NCBI GenBank assembly: GCA_009840355.1 | Contig: VXNZ01000003.1 | Coordinates: forward strand, 1-64,000 | DNA: 64,000 nt | DNA from: Chloroflexota bacterium | GTDB lineage: Bacteria; Chloroflexota; Dehalococcoidia; Lucifugimonadales; JADFKI01 | Direction of reading: 5' to 3' | In this document: piece by piece, positions 45,828-54,543 of the stretch | How the letters are laid out: every line of letters begins with the position of its first letter | Numbering within the stretch: the stretch's first letter is position 1 | The notes under the pieces: model-generated | Database searches by the model: none | What the model was told of the DNA's origin: nothing | The model's input: only the letters and a program-made list of their open reading frames with translations | Program-made: the position numbers and the translations under genes

Positions 45828-46721
45828 ATGCAATCAATCGGGCAGACGACACAGGCACAAACGGCAACCGCGCAGCCCATTCTTGAAGTGCGGGATGTGG
45901 TCAAGGATTTTGGCGGTGTGCGTGCGGTTGATCATTGCTCGCTGGATGTGATGTCGGGCACCATTACGGGGCTAATTGGCCCGAATGGCGCGGGAAAGAC
46001 TACGCTGTTCAACCTTATCAGCGGCTTTCACAAGCTTACGGCTGGCACGATTACATTTCTTGGCAAGCGCATTGACGGCATGGAGGCGCATGAGACTTTT
46101 CATACTGGGCTTGTTCGCACATTCCAGATACCGCGCGAGTTCAAGTATATGACCGTGCTTGAAAACCTTATGCTCGTGCCTGCGAATCAGGCGGGCGAGC
46201 GCATCTGGGCGTCGTGGTTTATGCCTTGGCGCATCGGACCGCAGGAACGCGCCATAGAACGGCAAGCGCTCGAAACGCTGGAGTTTCTGAACCTCGACCA
46301 TCTGAAGGACGAATATGCGGCGAACCTATCCGGCGGGCAGAAGAAACTGCTCGAGCTTGGCAGGACGCTTATGGCAAAGCCGAAGATGATCCTGCTGGAC
46401 GAGCCGAGCGCAGGCGTCAGTCCCGCGCTCACCGAACTGCTGATGGAAGACATACGCCGCACGCAGGAAGAGACCGGCATAACCATCCTCATCATCGAGC
46501 ACAATATGCGCGTGGTGATGAGCCTGTGCGATCCGGTAATCGTGATAAGCGAGGGACGGAAGCTGATGGAAGGCACGCCCGAAGAGGTGCAGCGCAACGA
46601 AGAGGTGCTGCGAGCATATCTCGGCTTCAGCGGCGAAGCGAGTGCGGCGGCGGGCGAGAATACGGCGCAAGAAACAGCGCCGAATGAAGCGGGTCCCGGT
46701 GAGACGAAGGCGGGCGCATGA
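45828..46721 (+). CDS. Branched-chain amino-acid-type ABC transporter ATPase LivG
   Basis: A 297-residue ATP-binding subunit. It starts at the ATG at 45828 just after the phosphodiesterase stop, with GGGGTGAT as ribosome site. Walker A GPNGAGKTT, signature LSGGQKKLLELGRTLM, Walker B MILLDEPSAGVSP and switch His in LIIEHNMRVV are all present, as is the LivG-type loop GLVRTFQIPREF. The C-terminal 25 residues are a low-complexity Ala/Glu/Gly tail. It overlaps livF by ATGA. It powers import through LivH/LivM; the cargo may be amino acids, amides or urea-like compounds. Confidence 0.93.
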   Translation: MQSIGQTTQAQTATAQPILEVRDVVKDFGGVRAVDHCSLDVMSGTITGLIGPNGAGKTTLFNLISGFHKLTAGTITFLGKRIDGMEAHETFHTGLVRTFQIPREFKYMTVLENLMLVPANQAGERIWASWFMPWRIGPQERAIERQALETLEFLNLDHLKDEYAANLSGGQKKLLELGRTLMAKPKMILLDEPSAGVSPALTELLMEDIRRTQEETGITILIIEHNMRVVMSLCDPVIVISEGRKLMEGTPEEVQRNEEVLRAYLGFSGEASAAAGENTAQETAPNEAGPGETKAGA

Positions 46722-47425
46722 GCATCCTGAGCGTGGACGGCATATTCGCGGGGTATGGCGAGACCGAGATTCTTCACGGCGTTTCGCTGCGTGTTGAGCC
46801 GGGCGAGGCGGTTACGATGTTTGGGCCGAACGGCTGCGGCAAGTCAACGCTGATGAAGACGATATTCGGCTTGCTGACGCCAAGGCAAGGCAGCATCGTA
46901 TTCGAGAACACGGACATCACGAGCATGCAGACGGATAGGCTCATACGGATGGGAATGTCGTATGTGCCGCAGGTCGGAAACATATTCCCGTCGCTTACCA
47001 TCGAAGAAAACTTAGAGATGGGCGCGTTCGCGGACGATACGGACATGCCCGCGCAGATTGCGGCAATGTACCGTATGTTCCCGGATTTGCGGCGCAGCAG
47101 ACGACAGCGCGCGGGCAGTTTGTCCGGAGGTCAGCGGCAGATGCTCGCGTTCGCGCGCGCGATGATGCTCAAGCCGAGCCTGCTGCTGCTCGATGAGCCT
47201 AGCGCGGGATTGTCACCCATTATGGCGCAGCTGATATTCGACAGGCTGCGCGTCATACGCGGCACCGGCGTGGCGCTACTCATCGTCGAGCACAACATCC
47301 GCACGGCGCTGGCAATGTCCGACAGGGGCTATGTGCTCGCGGACGGTGAGAATCGGCTGGACGGCAGCGCGGCGGGATTGCTGAACAATCCGGACATTGG
47401 CAGGCTGTACTTGGGCGGAAAGTGA
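46718..47425 (+). CDS. Branched-chain amino-acid-type ABC transporter ATPase LivF
   Basis: A 235-residue ATPase, the usual partner of LivG. Walker A FGPNGCGKSTLMKTIFGLL, LivF-type MSYVPQVGNIFPSLTIEENL, signature LSGGQRQMLAFARAMM, Walker B LLLLDEPSAGLSP and the switch His in VEHNIRTAL are complete. It starts with a 4-bp overlap with livG (ATGA), so the two are translated in concert and form the heterodimeric motor. It is followed after 50 bp by the permease livH. Confidence 0.94.
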   Translation: MSILSVDGIFAGYGETEILHGVSLRVEPGEAVTMFGPNGCGKSTLMKTIFGLLTPRQGSIVFENTDITSMQTDRLIRMGMSYVPQVGNIFPSLTIEENLEMGAFADDTDMPAQIAAMYRMFPDLRRSRRQRAGSLSGGQRQMLAFARAMMLKPSLLLLDEPSAGLSPIMAQLIFDRLRVIRGTGVALLIVEHNIRTALAMSDRGYVLADGENRLDGSAAGLLNNPDIGRLYLGGK

Positions 47426-47475
47426 ACATACATAGATATACAGGATGCGCAGTATATAGTGGATAGATTCGGCTG

Positions 47476-48528
47476 ATGATTGGGCAGGGGATAGGTGTAC
47501 GAGCTAGGTCGGCGGCGCTGGGCGAATGGGGCTGGTCGGCGGCGCTGGTGTTGCTTTGCGTCGTTGTGTTCGTGGCGGCGCCGGGCAAGGTTGTCAACGG
47601 CATTCTGCTCGGTAGTATGATCGCGCTCGGCGCTATCGGGATCACGCTGATTTACAGCATTCTGCGCTTCGCGCACATCGCGCACGGCGACTACATGACG
47701 CTCGGCGCATACATATCGTTCTTCCTGCTTACGGTCGTGTTCCCTGCAATCGGCATTGTTGGCACGGGCTTTGGTCCGTTCACATTCGGCTATCCGCTGC
47801 TGATTGCGCTGCCTATAACCGTCTTGGTATGCTGCGCCATCGCCATCGGAATTGACAACTCGGTGTATCAGCCGCTGCGCGCGCGCGGCACCGGGCTTAT
47901 CACCATAGCGATGGTATCGCTGGGCATCGCTATCGCCCTGCGCGGCGCGATACAGCTGCTCTGGGGCACCGGACCGATTCGCCTGCCACGCGAGACACGG
48001 TCTTTCTACCACATCGACTTTGAGATAGCCCTACCCACAGGCGGTGCGTTGCCATTCGACATTCGCGTGCCGCCGGACAATATCTTCCTCGGTCTGACTG
48101 CTATCGTGCTGGTCGCCGCGCTGTATCTGTTCCTGAATCGCACGCGCACCGGCAAGGCGATGCGCGCCACGGCGGACAACATAGACCTCGCTCGAATTAC
48201 GGGCATCGACACGACGCGCATCGTTCACTGGACATGGGCAATCGCCGCCGCTTATGCAGCCATAGCCGGCACGCTTGTTGCGGTGGCGCAGGCGCAGCTG
48301 CATCCCAATGCGGGCTGGGCGACGCTGATACCGATGTTCGCGGCGGTGATGTTGGGTGGCGTAGGCAAGCCTTGGGGTGCGCTCGTGGGCGGGCTGCTCA
48401 TCGGCGTGTCGATGGAAGTTTCGACCGAGTGGGTTTCGCCTGCGTACAAGCCTGCCGTGTCATTCGCCATAATGCTGGTTGTGCTGCTGGTGCGTCCTCG
48501 TGGGCTGTTCGGCGACAGGGACGCATAA
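47476..48528 (+). CDS. Branched-chain amino-acid-type ABC permease LivH
   Basis: A 350-residue inner-membrane permease with about eight to nine hydrophobic helices. It has the family pattern GIGVRARSAALGEWGWS-type soluble start, then VNGILLGSMIALGAIGITLI, YSILRFAHIAHGDYMTLGAY, RARGTGLITIAMVSLGIAIA, the EAA-like cytosolic loop around RTGKAMRATADNIDLARITG, and AVMLGGVGKPWGALVGGLLI. It forms the channel with LivM, whose gene starts two bases after the stop. The 50-bp gap upstream has a GATATACAGGATG motif that recurs before the NIPSNAP gene. Confidence 0.93.
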   Translation: MIGQGIGVRARSAALGEWGWSAALVLLCVVVFVAAPGKVVNGILLGSMIALGAIGITLIYSILRFAHIAHGDYMTLGAYISFFLLTVVFPAIGIVGTGFGPFTFGYPLLIALPITVLVCCAIAIGIDNSVYQPLRARGTGLITIAMVSLGIAIALRGAIQLLWGTGPIRLPRETRSFYHIDFEIALPTGGALPFDIRVPPDNIFLGLTAIVLVAALYLFLNRTRTGKAMRATADNIDLARITGIDTTRIVHWTWAIAAAYAAIAGTLVAVAQAQLHPNAGWATLIPMFAAVMLGGVGKPWGALVGGLLIGVSMEVSTEWVSPAYKPAVSFAIMLVVLLVRPRGLFGDRDA

Positions 48529-48530
48529 TT

Positions 48531-49496
48531 ATGGACATCATCTACTTCCTCGTGGGCTTCGGCATACTCGCCGGCATTTACGGCGTGTTCACGCTTGGGC
48601 TGAATGTGCACTGGGGGTACACGGGGCTGTTCAACATCGGCGTGGCGGGCTTCTTCGCGCTTGGCGCATACACCGCCGCGCTGCTGACGACCGCTCCGCC
48701 ATCGCCGGAACTGTTTGAGGACTTCGTCTTCGGCGGCAATCTGGCGAACACGCTCCAGTTAGGTATCGACCTGTGGTTCTTCGTCGCGCTGGCATGCGCC
48801 GCCATAGTGAGCGGTGTGGTCGCGCTGGTCGTTGGCGCGATAACGTTGCGGCTGCGCGACGACTACCTCGCCATATCTACGCTCGGCATCGCGGAGAGCG
48901 TGCGGCTGATGTTCTTGAACGAGAAGTGGCTGGCGAACGGGTCGCGCGGGCTGTACAACATCCCCAAGTTCCTCGGAGACCTGGTAACTCCGGAGCAGTA
49001 CGACCTGCTGTACTTCGCGGTGGTAATCGTCACGCTGGTGGTGCTGTACTTCATCATACAGCGCGCGATAAACTCGCCTTGGGGACGAGTGCTGCGCGCC
49101 ATCCGCGAGGACGAAGAGGCGACGGCGGCAGCGGGCAAGAACGTGTTCCGATTCAAGCTGCAAGCGTTCATTCTGGGCGCGGCGGTGATGGGCATAGGCG
49201 GCGCGTTGTACGCGCACGGCTTTCGCTATGTGGACCCGGAGGTCTTCGACCCGCTGCTGGCGACATTCATCGTTTGGGTGATGCTGATGGTAGGCGGTAG
49301 CGGCAACAACCTGGGTGCGTTGCTGGGAGCGTTCGTAGTTTGGGGAATATGGAGCGGCACGCAGTTCCTGCCGGCGGAAATCAACAATCCAAACCTGCGC
49401 TTCTTCCTAATCGGCTTCCTGCTGGTGCTGGTGATAATGCTTCGCCCAAACGGTATCATAGGCGAGCGGCGGCGCGTGTCGGAAGGCGGGACTTGA
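48531..49496 (+). CDS. Branched-chain amino-acid-type ABC permease LivM
   Basis: A 321-residue permease started at the ATG at 48531, two bases after livH; a longer in-frame extension overlaps livH and is not needed. Family markers are LGLNVHWGYTGLFNIGVAGF, FFALGAYTAALL, LRLRDDYLAISTLGIAESVR, INSPWGRVLRAIREDEEATA (the ATPase-contact loop), and GGSGNNLGALLGAFVVWGIW. It pairs with LivH in the membrane. No periplasmic binding protein gene for this transporter lies in the window, so its substrate-recognising part must be encoded elsewhere. Confidence 0.94.
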   Translation: MDIIYFLVGFGILAGIYGVFTLGLNVHWGYTGLFNIGVAGFFALGAYTAALLTTAPPSPELFEDFVFGGNLANTLQLGIDLWFFVALACAAIVSGVVALVVGAITLRLRDDYLAISTLGIAESVRLMFLNEKWLANGSRGLYNIPKFLGDLVTPEQYDLLYFAVVIVTLVVLYFIIQRAINSPWGRVLRAIREDEEATAAAGKNVFRFKLQAFILGAAVMGIGGALYAHGFRYVDPEVFDPLLATFIVWVMLMVGGSGNNLGALLGAFVVWGIWSGTQFLPAEINNPNLRFFLIGFLLVLVIMLRPNGIIGERRRVSEGGT

Positions 49497-49573
49497 CACG
49501 AGACTTAACATCGATATACAGGATGAGTAGGATAAATTTGACTTATGATAAATTGGATTGAAAGAGGTGTGAA

Positions 49574-49894
49574 ATGATTTACGACATGCGAATTTACGAC
49601 TTGCAGCCCGGCTCCGTGCCGCAGTATATGAAGGCGGTGGAAGAGGTCGCCATCAAGATACGCGACGACTATGGTGTGAAGCTCGCTGGCTGGTACTACA
49701 CGGACATCGGTCCACTGAACCGCATCGTGCACATCTGGGCGTACGAAGACTACACACACTTCGAGAAGGCGCGCGACCAGGTGCGCTCCGACCCGCGCTG
49801 GGAGGGCGAATACATGCCGCGCGTGCGTGGCTTGGCAATCCGCCAGCAAGACATGATGATGCAGGGCGCGGACTTCTTCCCGGGGCCGCAATAA
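49574..49894 (+). CDS. NIPSNAP-family protein
   Basis: A 106-residue protein with the NIPSNAP pattern: MIYDMRIYDLQPGSVPQYM, then GWYYTDIGPLNRIVHIWAYE, YTHFEKARDQVRSDPRW and a final helix-strand. It is a ferredoxin-like fold (dimeric alpha-beta barrel) found near amino-acid and aromatic-degradation genes; no reaction has been fixed for most members. AAAGAGGTG lies just upstream of the ATG. It is the last gene of the livGFHM unit, 77 bp after livM, and may support metabolism of the transported compound. Confidence 0.9.
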   Translation: MIYDMRIYDLQPGSVPQYMKAVEEVAIKIRDDYGVKLAGWYYTDIGPLNRIVHIWAYEDYTHFEKARDQVRSDPRWEGEYMPRVRGLAIRQQDMMMQGADFFPGPQ

Positions 49895-49951
49895 GTGCAG
49901 CAGGTCAACCTGAAATTGAGCATGGCATGATGTACTGCCGTCTCAAGTCCC

Positions 49952-49985
49952 TTCCGCCTGTGGTGATCCTGTGGGGAAGGGACAA
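49952..49985. repeat. Dispersed palindromic repeat, divergent copy
   Basis: CCCTTCCGCCTGTGGTGATC followed by CTGTGGGGAAGGG: ends complementary (CCCTTCC/GGAAGGG), related to the element at 5380. It lies between the NIPSNAP and formamidase genes, where it could also act as a two-way terminator. Confidence 0.45.
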
Positions 49986-50014
49986 ACGACGCCCGACACT
50001 AGCGCGCGGACACG

Positions 50015-50917
50015 CTACGACGGCAGGTACTCGCGGTTGACTTTCGCGATGTAGCTGAAGGTGGGGTTGACGAATTGGGTGCAGCGGGCTTCTAGCACTT
50101 GTCCAAGGAACAGGTACGCCTCGCCGCGTGTGAAGCCGTAGTCGTGCTGCAGCCACAGGATCATCTCGGACAGCGCCATGCGGAAGGCGTCCTCGGCTGG
50201 GCGCGCCATCGCGGTGGTCATTATGTGCGTGTCGTTGGTGATGCGCGGCCAGGTCATCGCCGCGGGCAGCGGCACAAGCTCACAGCGTAACCGGACTCTG
50301 CCGCCCGTCTCGATGCCGCCTGCGCCGCATATTTCACCGTCGCCCTGTCGCGCGTGCATATCGCCTACATGCAGCAGCGCGCCGGGCACGTTTACCGGCA
50401 GCCACACGGACGCGCCGGTCGTAACCTCTTGGATGTCGAAGTTGCCACCCCACTCGCCTGCCCACGCATTCGTCCAGCGCGTGTGCTTTGGCGCGACTGC
50501 GACGCAGCCCAGCATCGGCGCGATGGGAATCTGCAGCGTGTCGTTCCACAAGATATTGCCGTCGCGAATCTCCACGACCTTATGATGCCGCCCGATGCCG
50601 CTATCGCCCATCCAGCCGGGCATTGCGCTTGTGCTGCCGCGAAAGTTGGTGAAGCCGATGGGATCGACATCGATCTCGCCGACATGCACCACGAGCGCCA
50701 TCCCCGGCTCCGCGCCGTTGACATAGATGCAGCCGCTCGACGGATTGCCACCGCGCAGCAGTTCGCGCAGACGCTCGCCATCCGGGTGGTCGTCGAGCCA
50801 CGGACCGCGGTTCATCTGCGTCTCGACCTCGAATTCTTCGCCGGGGTCGACCCACATTGTAGGCGCATTGTCGGGGCCTGTCTCGAAGTAGAGGATGTCT
50901 TTGGTAGCGCGCTGCAT
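50015..50917 (-). CDS. Acetamidase/formamidase family amidohydrolase
   Basis: A 300-residue enzyme of the FmdA/AmdA family, which releases ammonia from formamide, acetamide or related small amides. It shows the family's EEFEVETQMNRGPW start, NGAEPGMALVVHVGEIDVDP, IPIAPMLGCVAVAPKHTRW, GASVWLPVNVPGALLHVGDM with HARQGDGEICGAGGIE (metal/active-site region) and the C-terminal LSEMILWLQHDYGFTRGEAY. The start has AGGAGG seven bases upstream. It is convergent with the livGFHM-NIPSNAP unit, fitting a module for uptake and breakdown of nitrogenous compounds. Confidence 0.92.
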   Translation of the reverse strand: MQRATKDILYFETGPDNAPTMWVDPGEEFEVETQMNRGPWLDDHPDGERLRELLRGGNPSSGCIYVNGAEPGMALVVHVGEIDVDPIGFTNFRGSTSAMPGWMGDSGIGRHHKVVEIRDGNILWNDTLQIPIAPMLGCVAVAPKHTRWTNAWAGEWGGNFDIQEVTTGASVWLPVNVPGALLHVGDMHARQGDGEICGAGGIETGGRVRLRCELVPLPAAMTWPRITNDTHIMTTAMARPAEDAFRMALSEMILWLQHDYGFTRGEAYLFLGQVLEARCTQFVNPTFSYIAKVNREYLPS

Positions 50918-51045
50918 GGTGTTGCCTCCTTCTCCAAGGATTGTTGATTATGGGTCTTCAGTATATCAGCAGGGAAGGCGGATTTGACGGGGTGGAAATT
51001 GGTCATACGGTTAGACTGTGGTAGCGGGCGTCTTGCGGTTCTCTC

Positions 51046-51084
51046 TCCCCATCCTAGCCTTCCGCAGTCAAAGGGAAAGGGATT
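51046..51084. repeat. Dispersed palindromic repeat, inverted copy
   Basis: Reads CCCATCCTAGCCTTCCGCAG then TCAAAGGGAAAGGGATT. Its reverse complement aligns with the copy at 5380 (CCTTCCC...GGAAGG-TAGGATGGGG), with changes in the loop. Confidence 0.55.
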
Positions 51085-51247
51085 TCTCGGAATGTCGCGA
51101 TATTCGGCGGGCAGGCTTGCGTTTTCTATAGTTATTGGCTATAGTTTGCATACCAATTTAGGATAAATTAGGCGATGTGCCCACTTGCGGCTTTGCGCAC
51201 CTTTTCGGGCTTGCTGTGGGGCAGAAACTATACAGAGGAGATAGAGC

Positions 51248-52291
51248 ATGGCTACAGCGAACGGCTCAAATAACGATGTTGTTCTCGAAGTTGACGACCT
51301 GAGAACTTATTTCGTTACACGCTGGGGCGTGGTGAAGGCGGTGGACGGCGTAAGCTTCAATCTACGACGCGGCGAGACTCTCGGCATCGTTGGCGAATCC
51401 GGTTCCGGCAAGTCCGTTACTTCGCTCTCCATTATGCGACTGGTTCCCTCGCCTCCGGGGCATATCGTCGGCGGACGAGTGCTGCTGAACGACGAAGATG
51501 TCCTTCAGCTCGACGAGAAGGAGATGGAGCGCATTCGCGGCGACCGTATCGCTATGGTGCTGCAGGACCCGATGACGGCGCTCAACCCTGTGTTCGACAT
51601 CGACGACCAGGTGGGCGAGGCGCTGAAGATTCACCGCAGCATGAAGGGCAACGCCCTGCGCGATCAGGTCATCGACATGCTCCGCAAGGTGCGCATCCCC
51701 GCGCCGGAGGTGCGAATTCGCGACTATCCGCACCAGCTTTCCGGCGGCATGCGACAGCGCGTCGTTGGCGCTATCGGCATTTCCTGCGACCCCGAAGTTC
51801 TCATCGCCGACGAGCCGACGACATCGCTCGATGTAACCATTCAGGCGCAGTATCTGCGGCTGCTGAAGGACTTGCAGGCAGATACCGGCGTGGCGATTAT
51901 GTTCATCACACACGACTTCGGCATCGTCGCCAAGATGTGCGACCGCGTTGCGGTGATGTACGCCGGGCGCATCGTCGAGCACGCCGATGTTCGCACGATT
52001 TTCAACAACCCGAAGCACGAGTACACCAAGGCGCTCATCAACTCGGTGCCGAAGCTCGAAGAGAAGACGGGCCGCTTGGCGCAGATCGAAGGGCAGCCGC
52101 CGCTGCTGTACAACCTGCCTCCGGGCGACGCCTTCGCAGAACGGTCGCCGCTGCCTGTGCTCGAAAAGGACCTCGAGATTCGCCCCGAGCTGGTTGAAAT
52201 CGAGCCTGAACATTGGGTGCAGCTCTCCCACTCGTCGGTGGAAGAGTTCGACAAGTACAAGCACTTAGTCCCCTACGGCGCAGAATACTAG
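51248..52291 (+). CDS. Peptide-type ABC transporter ATPase (OppD/DppD-like)
   Basis: A 347-residue ATPase with Walker [18 protein letters not shown], signature [19 protein letters not shown], Walker [15 protein letters not shown], the switch His in [20 protein letters not shown], and the C-terminal oligopeptide-transporter extension ([19 protein letters not shown]), although the usual cluster of cysteines there (for an Fe-S site) is absent. The ribosome site GAGGAG lies upstream. Followed by the OppF-type partner. The permeases and binding protein for this family are 2-5 kb to the right, on the other strand. Confidence 0.92.
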   Translation: MATANGSNNDVVLEVDDLRTYFVTRWGVVKAVDGVSFNLRRGETLGIVGESGSGKSVTSLSIMRLVPSPPGHIVGGRVLLNDEDVLQLDEKEMERIRGDRIAMVLQDPMTALNPVFDIDDQVGEALKIHRSMKGNALRDQVIDMLRKVRIPAPEVRIRDYPHQLSGGMRQRVVGAIGISCDPEVLIADEPTTSLDVTIQAQYLRLLKDLQADTGVAIMFITHDFGIVAKMCDRVAVMYAGRIVEHADVRTIFNNPKHEYTKALINSVPKLEEKTGRLAQIEGQPPLLYNLPPGDAFAERSPLPVLEKDLEIRPELVEIEPEHWVQLSHSSVEEFDKYKHLVPYGAEY

Positions 52292-52385
52292 ACGACAACG
52301 CAACCCAAACACTTGGGCAATCTCGGATAACCGCTTTCGCGCTTGAAGCGGGACACATCACATACTACAAGGCTGGTGTTAAGAC

Positions 52386-53489
52386 ATGACGACTAACGGC
52401 ACTTCTTCCAACGGGGCGGCGAATCGCTACGGGGTCGCCAATGCCCCTGGCGTGGACTCAAGCTCCGACGCCATCATATCTGTGCGACACCTTCGCAAGT
52501 GGTTCCCCGTGGGCAACTCATTCCTCAGCCGCAACAAGAGCCTCTTGAAGGCGGTGGACGATGTCAGCTTCGACATCGAGCGCGGTAAGACGATGGGACT
52601 CGTAGGCGAATCAGGTTGCGGCAAGACGACTACACTAAAGGTCATGCTGGGTCTTGAGGAGCCGACTTCGGGTCAGGTGTTCTTCGAGGGCGAGGATGTG
52701 GCGACGCTCAGCCGCGCCGGAAAGCGCGAATTGCGCAGCTCGCTTCAAGCCGTGTTCCAGGACCCGTGGGCATCGCTGAACCCTCGTATGCGCGTCGGCA
52801 GCATTATCGGCGAACCGCTCGAGGTCAACACTACGATGACCAAGCAGCAGATTGCCTCCCGCGTACAGGAACTGCTGGAAGAGGTGGGCTTGCCAGCGTA
52901 TCAGGCTTCGCTCTTTCCTCACGAGTTCAGCGGCGGACAGCGGCAGCGCATAGGCGTGGCGCGCGCGCTATCGCTGAACCCGAAGATCATCGCGCTTGAC
53001 GAGCCGGTGTCCGCGCTGGATGTGTCCATTCGCGCGCAGATAATGAACCTGCTCGTGGACTTGCAGCAGGAGCACGGACTGGCGTATATCATGGTCGCGC
53101 ACAATCTCGCGACTGTGCGTTACATGTGCGACCGCATGGCGGTGATGTATCTCGGCGTAGTGCAGGAGATGGGCGACACGGAGAGCATCTTCAACAACCC
53201 GGTGCACCTGTACACGAACGCGCTGCTTTCGGCGGCGCTACCATCACACCCGGACATTCAACGCGAAGAAATTGTGTTGCCGGGCGAAGTCGTATCGCCG
53301 GTGGACCCGCCCGAAGGCGATGTATTTATGACGCGCACGCCGCTTGAGGTCGATCCCAACCACGAGTATGCCAAGTCTCGCCCCCCACTCATTGAAATCG
53401 AGCCCGACCACTGGGTAGTCGAAACCCCATGGAGCACCATCGGCAACGCGCAGGAACAGGGCGTTGATCTGACCACCTTGGTGGAATAG
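52386..53489 (+). CDS. Peptide-type ABC transporter ATPase (OppF/DppF-like)
   Basis: A 367-residue ATPase with Walker A GESGCGKTTTLKVMLGLEEP, RSSLQAVFQDPWASLNPRMR (typical OppF Q-loop), signature FSGGQRQRIGVARALS, Walker B IIALDEPVSALDVS, and switch His in MVAHNLATVRYMCDRMAVMY. A flexible Ser/Asn/Gly-rich 25-residue N-terminus precedes it. The C-terminus again lacks the family's cysteines. It follows OppD-like after 94 bp and is closed by a clear terminator at 53521. It forms the motor heterodimer with the preceding gene. Confidence 0.92.
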   Translation: MTTNGTSSNGAANRYGVANAPGVDSSSDAIISVRHLRKWFPVGNSFLSRNKSLLKAVDDVSFDIERGKTMGLVGESGCGKTTTLKVMLGLEEPTSGQVFFEGEDVATLSRAGKRELRSSLQAVFQDPWASLNPRMRVGSIIGEPLEVNTTMTKQQIASRVQELLEEVGLPAYQASLFPHEFSGGQRQRIGVARALSLNPKIIALDEPVSALDVSIRAQIMNLLVDLQQEHGLAYIMVAHNLATVRYMCDRMAVMYLGVVQEMGDTESIFNNPVHLYTNALLSAALPSHPDIQREEIVLPGEVVSPVDPPEGDVFMTRTPLEVDPNHEYAKSRPPLIEIEPDHWVVETPWSTIGNAQEQGVDLTTLVE

Positions 53490-53520
53490 GGCGGCAATAG
53501 GCGACATCAATAGCGCAAAA

Positions 53521-53553
53521 GGGGCGGTCATCAGTGACCGCCCCTCTCTCTTT
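53521..53553 (+). terminator. Rho-independent terminator after the OppD/OppF pair
   Basis: GGGGCGGTCA-TCAG-TGACCGCCCC: a perfect 10-bp GC-rich stem with a 4-nt loop followed by TCTCTCTTT, 31 bp beyond the OppF stop. Confidence 0.85.
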
Positions 53554-53788
53554 ATTCAATAATGTACCCGGACTCACAATGATTGAGGTTCTCTTTTGGC
53601 TTCATTGAGCGTAAGAGGATCAAGGTGTTTGGAAACCCGTTCAAGTTCGATACCAACGAGCTTGCCAAGAGCGCCCATGCCAATATTCACACCATCGGCG
53701 ACTTCAAGGTTTTGGACCCTGCGCGTTCGCCGAATTCAATATAGGCGCTGTCCGTTTCTGGGTAATAATTCAGCTTCATCGCTAATAC

Positions 53789-54316
53789 CTAGTTCACCGT
53801 GAATGTGCCGACTTTGTCGCCGTCGCAGAGGATGTCGAAGGCACCCGCGCCCGATGCGTTGAAGTCGTAGCTGAGCCGTCTGCCGGATTCCAGTTCGAGG
53901 TTCAGCGCGGTTACGCCGGAGCCTAGCGCACCGCCGGAGCTGCTTATAGTCAAGCCATCCACGCTGTACACGGCGCTGTCGCGTTCACCTACGAACTGGG
54001 TGGAGCCTGTGCCGCCGGATGTGGTAATTTCGCCGCCGCCCTGCAACTGCACGGCAAGGCGGACACGCTGCCCATCACCCACGACGATGTCCGCAGGGTC
54101 TGCCGTGCAGCCGTCGTCGGTCTTTTCCACATCGATGCGGAACTGCTCCAAGGATGCCACCGGCGAGCGGTGGAACTCGCCAGTCTTGTCTTCGTCAGAT
54201 CTGGCGGGACGGCGGTTGCCGGATTCCACGCCGCACGCGAGCGCAATCATGCTCCCCACAACGATAAAGACTAGGGCGAATTGCGCCAGATGGAGTCGTT
54301 GTACCTTGTTCTTCAT
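53789..54316 (-). CDS. Lipoprotein of unknown function
   Basis: A 175-residue exported lipoprotein: basic start, hydrophobic FALVFIVVGSMIALACG with a lipobox cysteine at about residue 28, then a polar linker and a beta-rich domain (LEQFRIDVEKTDDGCTADPA, GDGQRVRLAVQLQGGG, ALNLELESGRRLSYDFNASG, AFDILCDGDKVGTFTV) ending two bases into a small gap. The late strands with a Cys resemble a cupredoxin-type sandwich, but no complete copper site is visible. It lies between the two halves of the peptide transporter, on the permease strand, and may be a soluble partner. Function unproven. Confidence 0.7.
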   Translation of the reverse strand: MKNKVQRLHLAQFALVFIVVGSMIALACGVESGNRRPARSDEDKTGEFHRSPVASLEQFRIDVEKTDDGCTADPADIVVGDGQRVRLAVQLQGGGEITTSGGTGSTQFVGERDSAVYSVDGLTISSSGGALGSGVTALNLELESGRRLSYDFNASGAGAFDILCDGDKVGTFTVN

Positions 54317-54442
54317 AGTCGTCCTCGTCAGTGATTCCTTTCAGAATGGGTAGCCTTTTGTGTCAAGCCGGATGTTTGCCACGCCAGAAGCGCCTTGAGA
54401 TCTGATGCTGATTGATTATTGATTTGCGTGTGCCTAGATTAT

Positions 54443-54482
54443 AATGGCGCTCCGCGTAAGGTCAAGCCTGCGGAGCGCCATT
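54443..54482 (-). terminator. Strong hairpin after the peptide permease genes
   Basis: AATGGCGCTCCGC pairs with GCGGAGCGCCATT (13 bp) around a 14-nt loop. It lies 60 bp beyond the OppC-like stop and upstream of the lipoprotein gene. No long U run follows, so it could serve either strand. Confidence 0.6.
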
Positions 54483-54543
54483 CGTTTCTAATTCTAAATT
54501 ATGTTGCGTCTGTTAGATTCAAGATTCAGGTTAGGTGCAATGC

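Noticed and set aside
44219-45904. A 561-codon open frame on the minus strand
   Set aside because: It is antisense to the phosphodiesterase gene, which has full catalytic motifs. The minus frame is Arg/His/Ala-rich without any domain pattern and results from the codon bias of the real gene.
48234-48530. N-terminal extension of LivM by about 100 residues
   Set aside because: The extension is an out-of-frame shadow of livH; the ATG at 48531 begins a normal LivM N-terminal helix.
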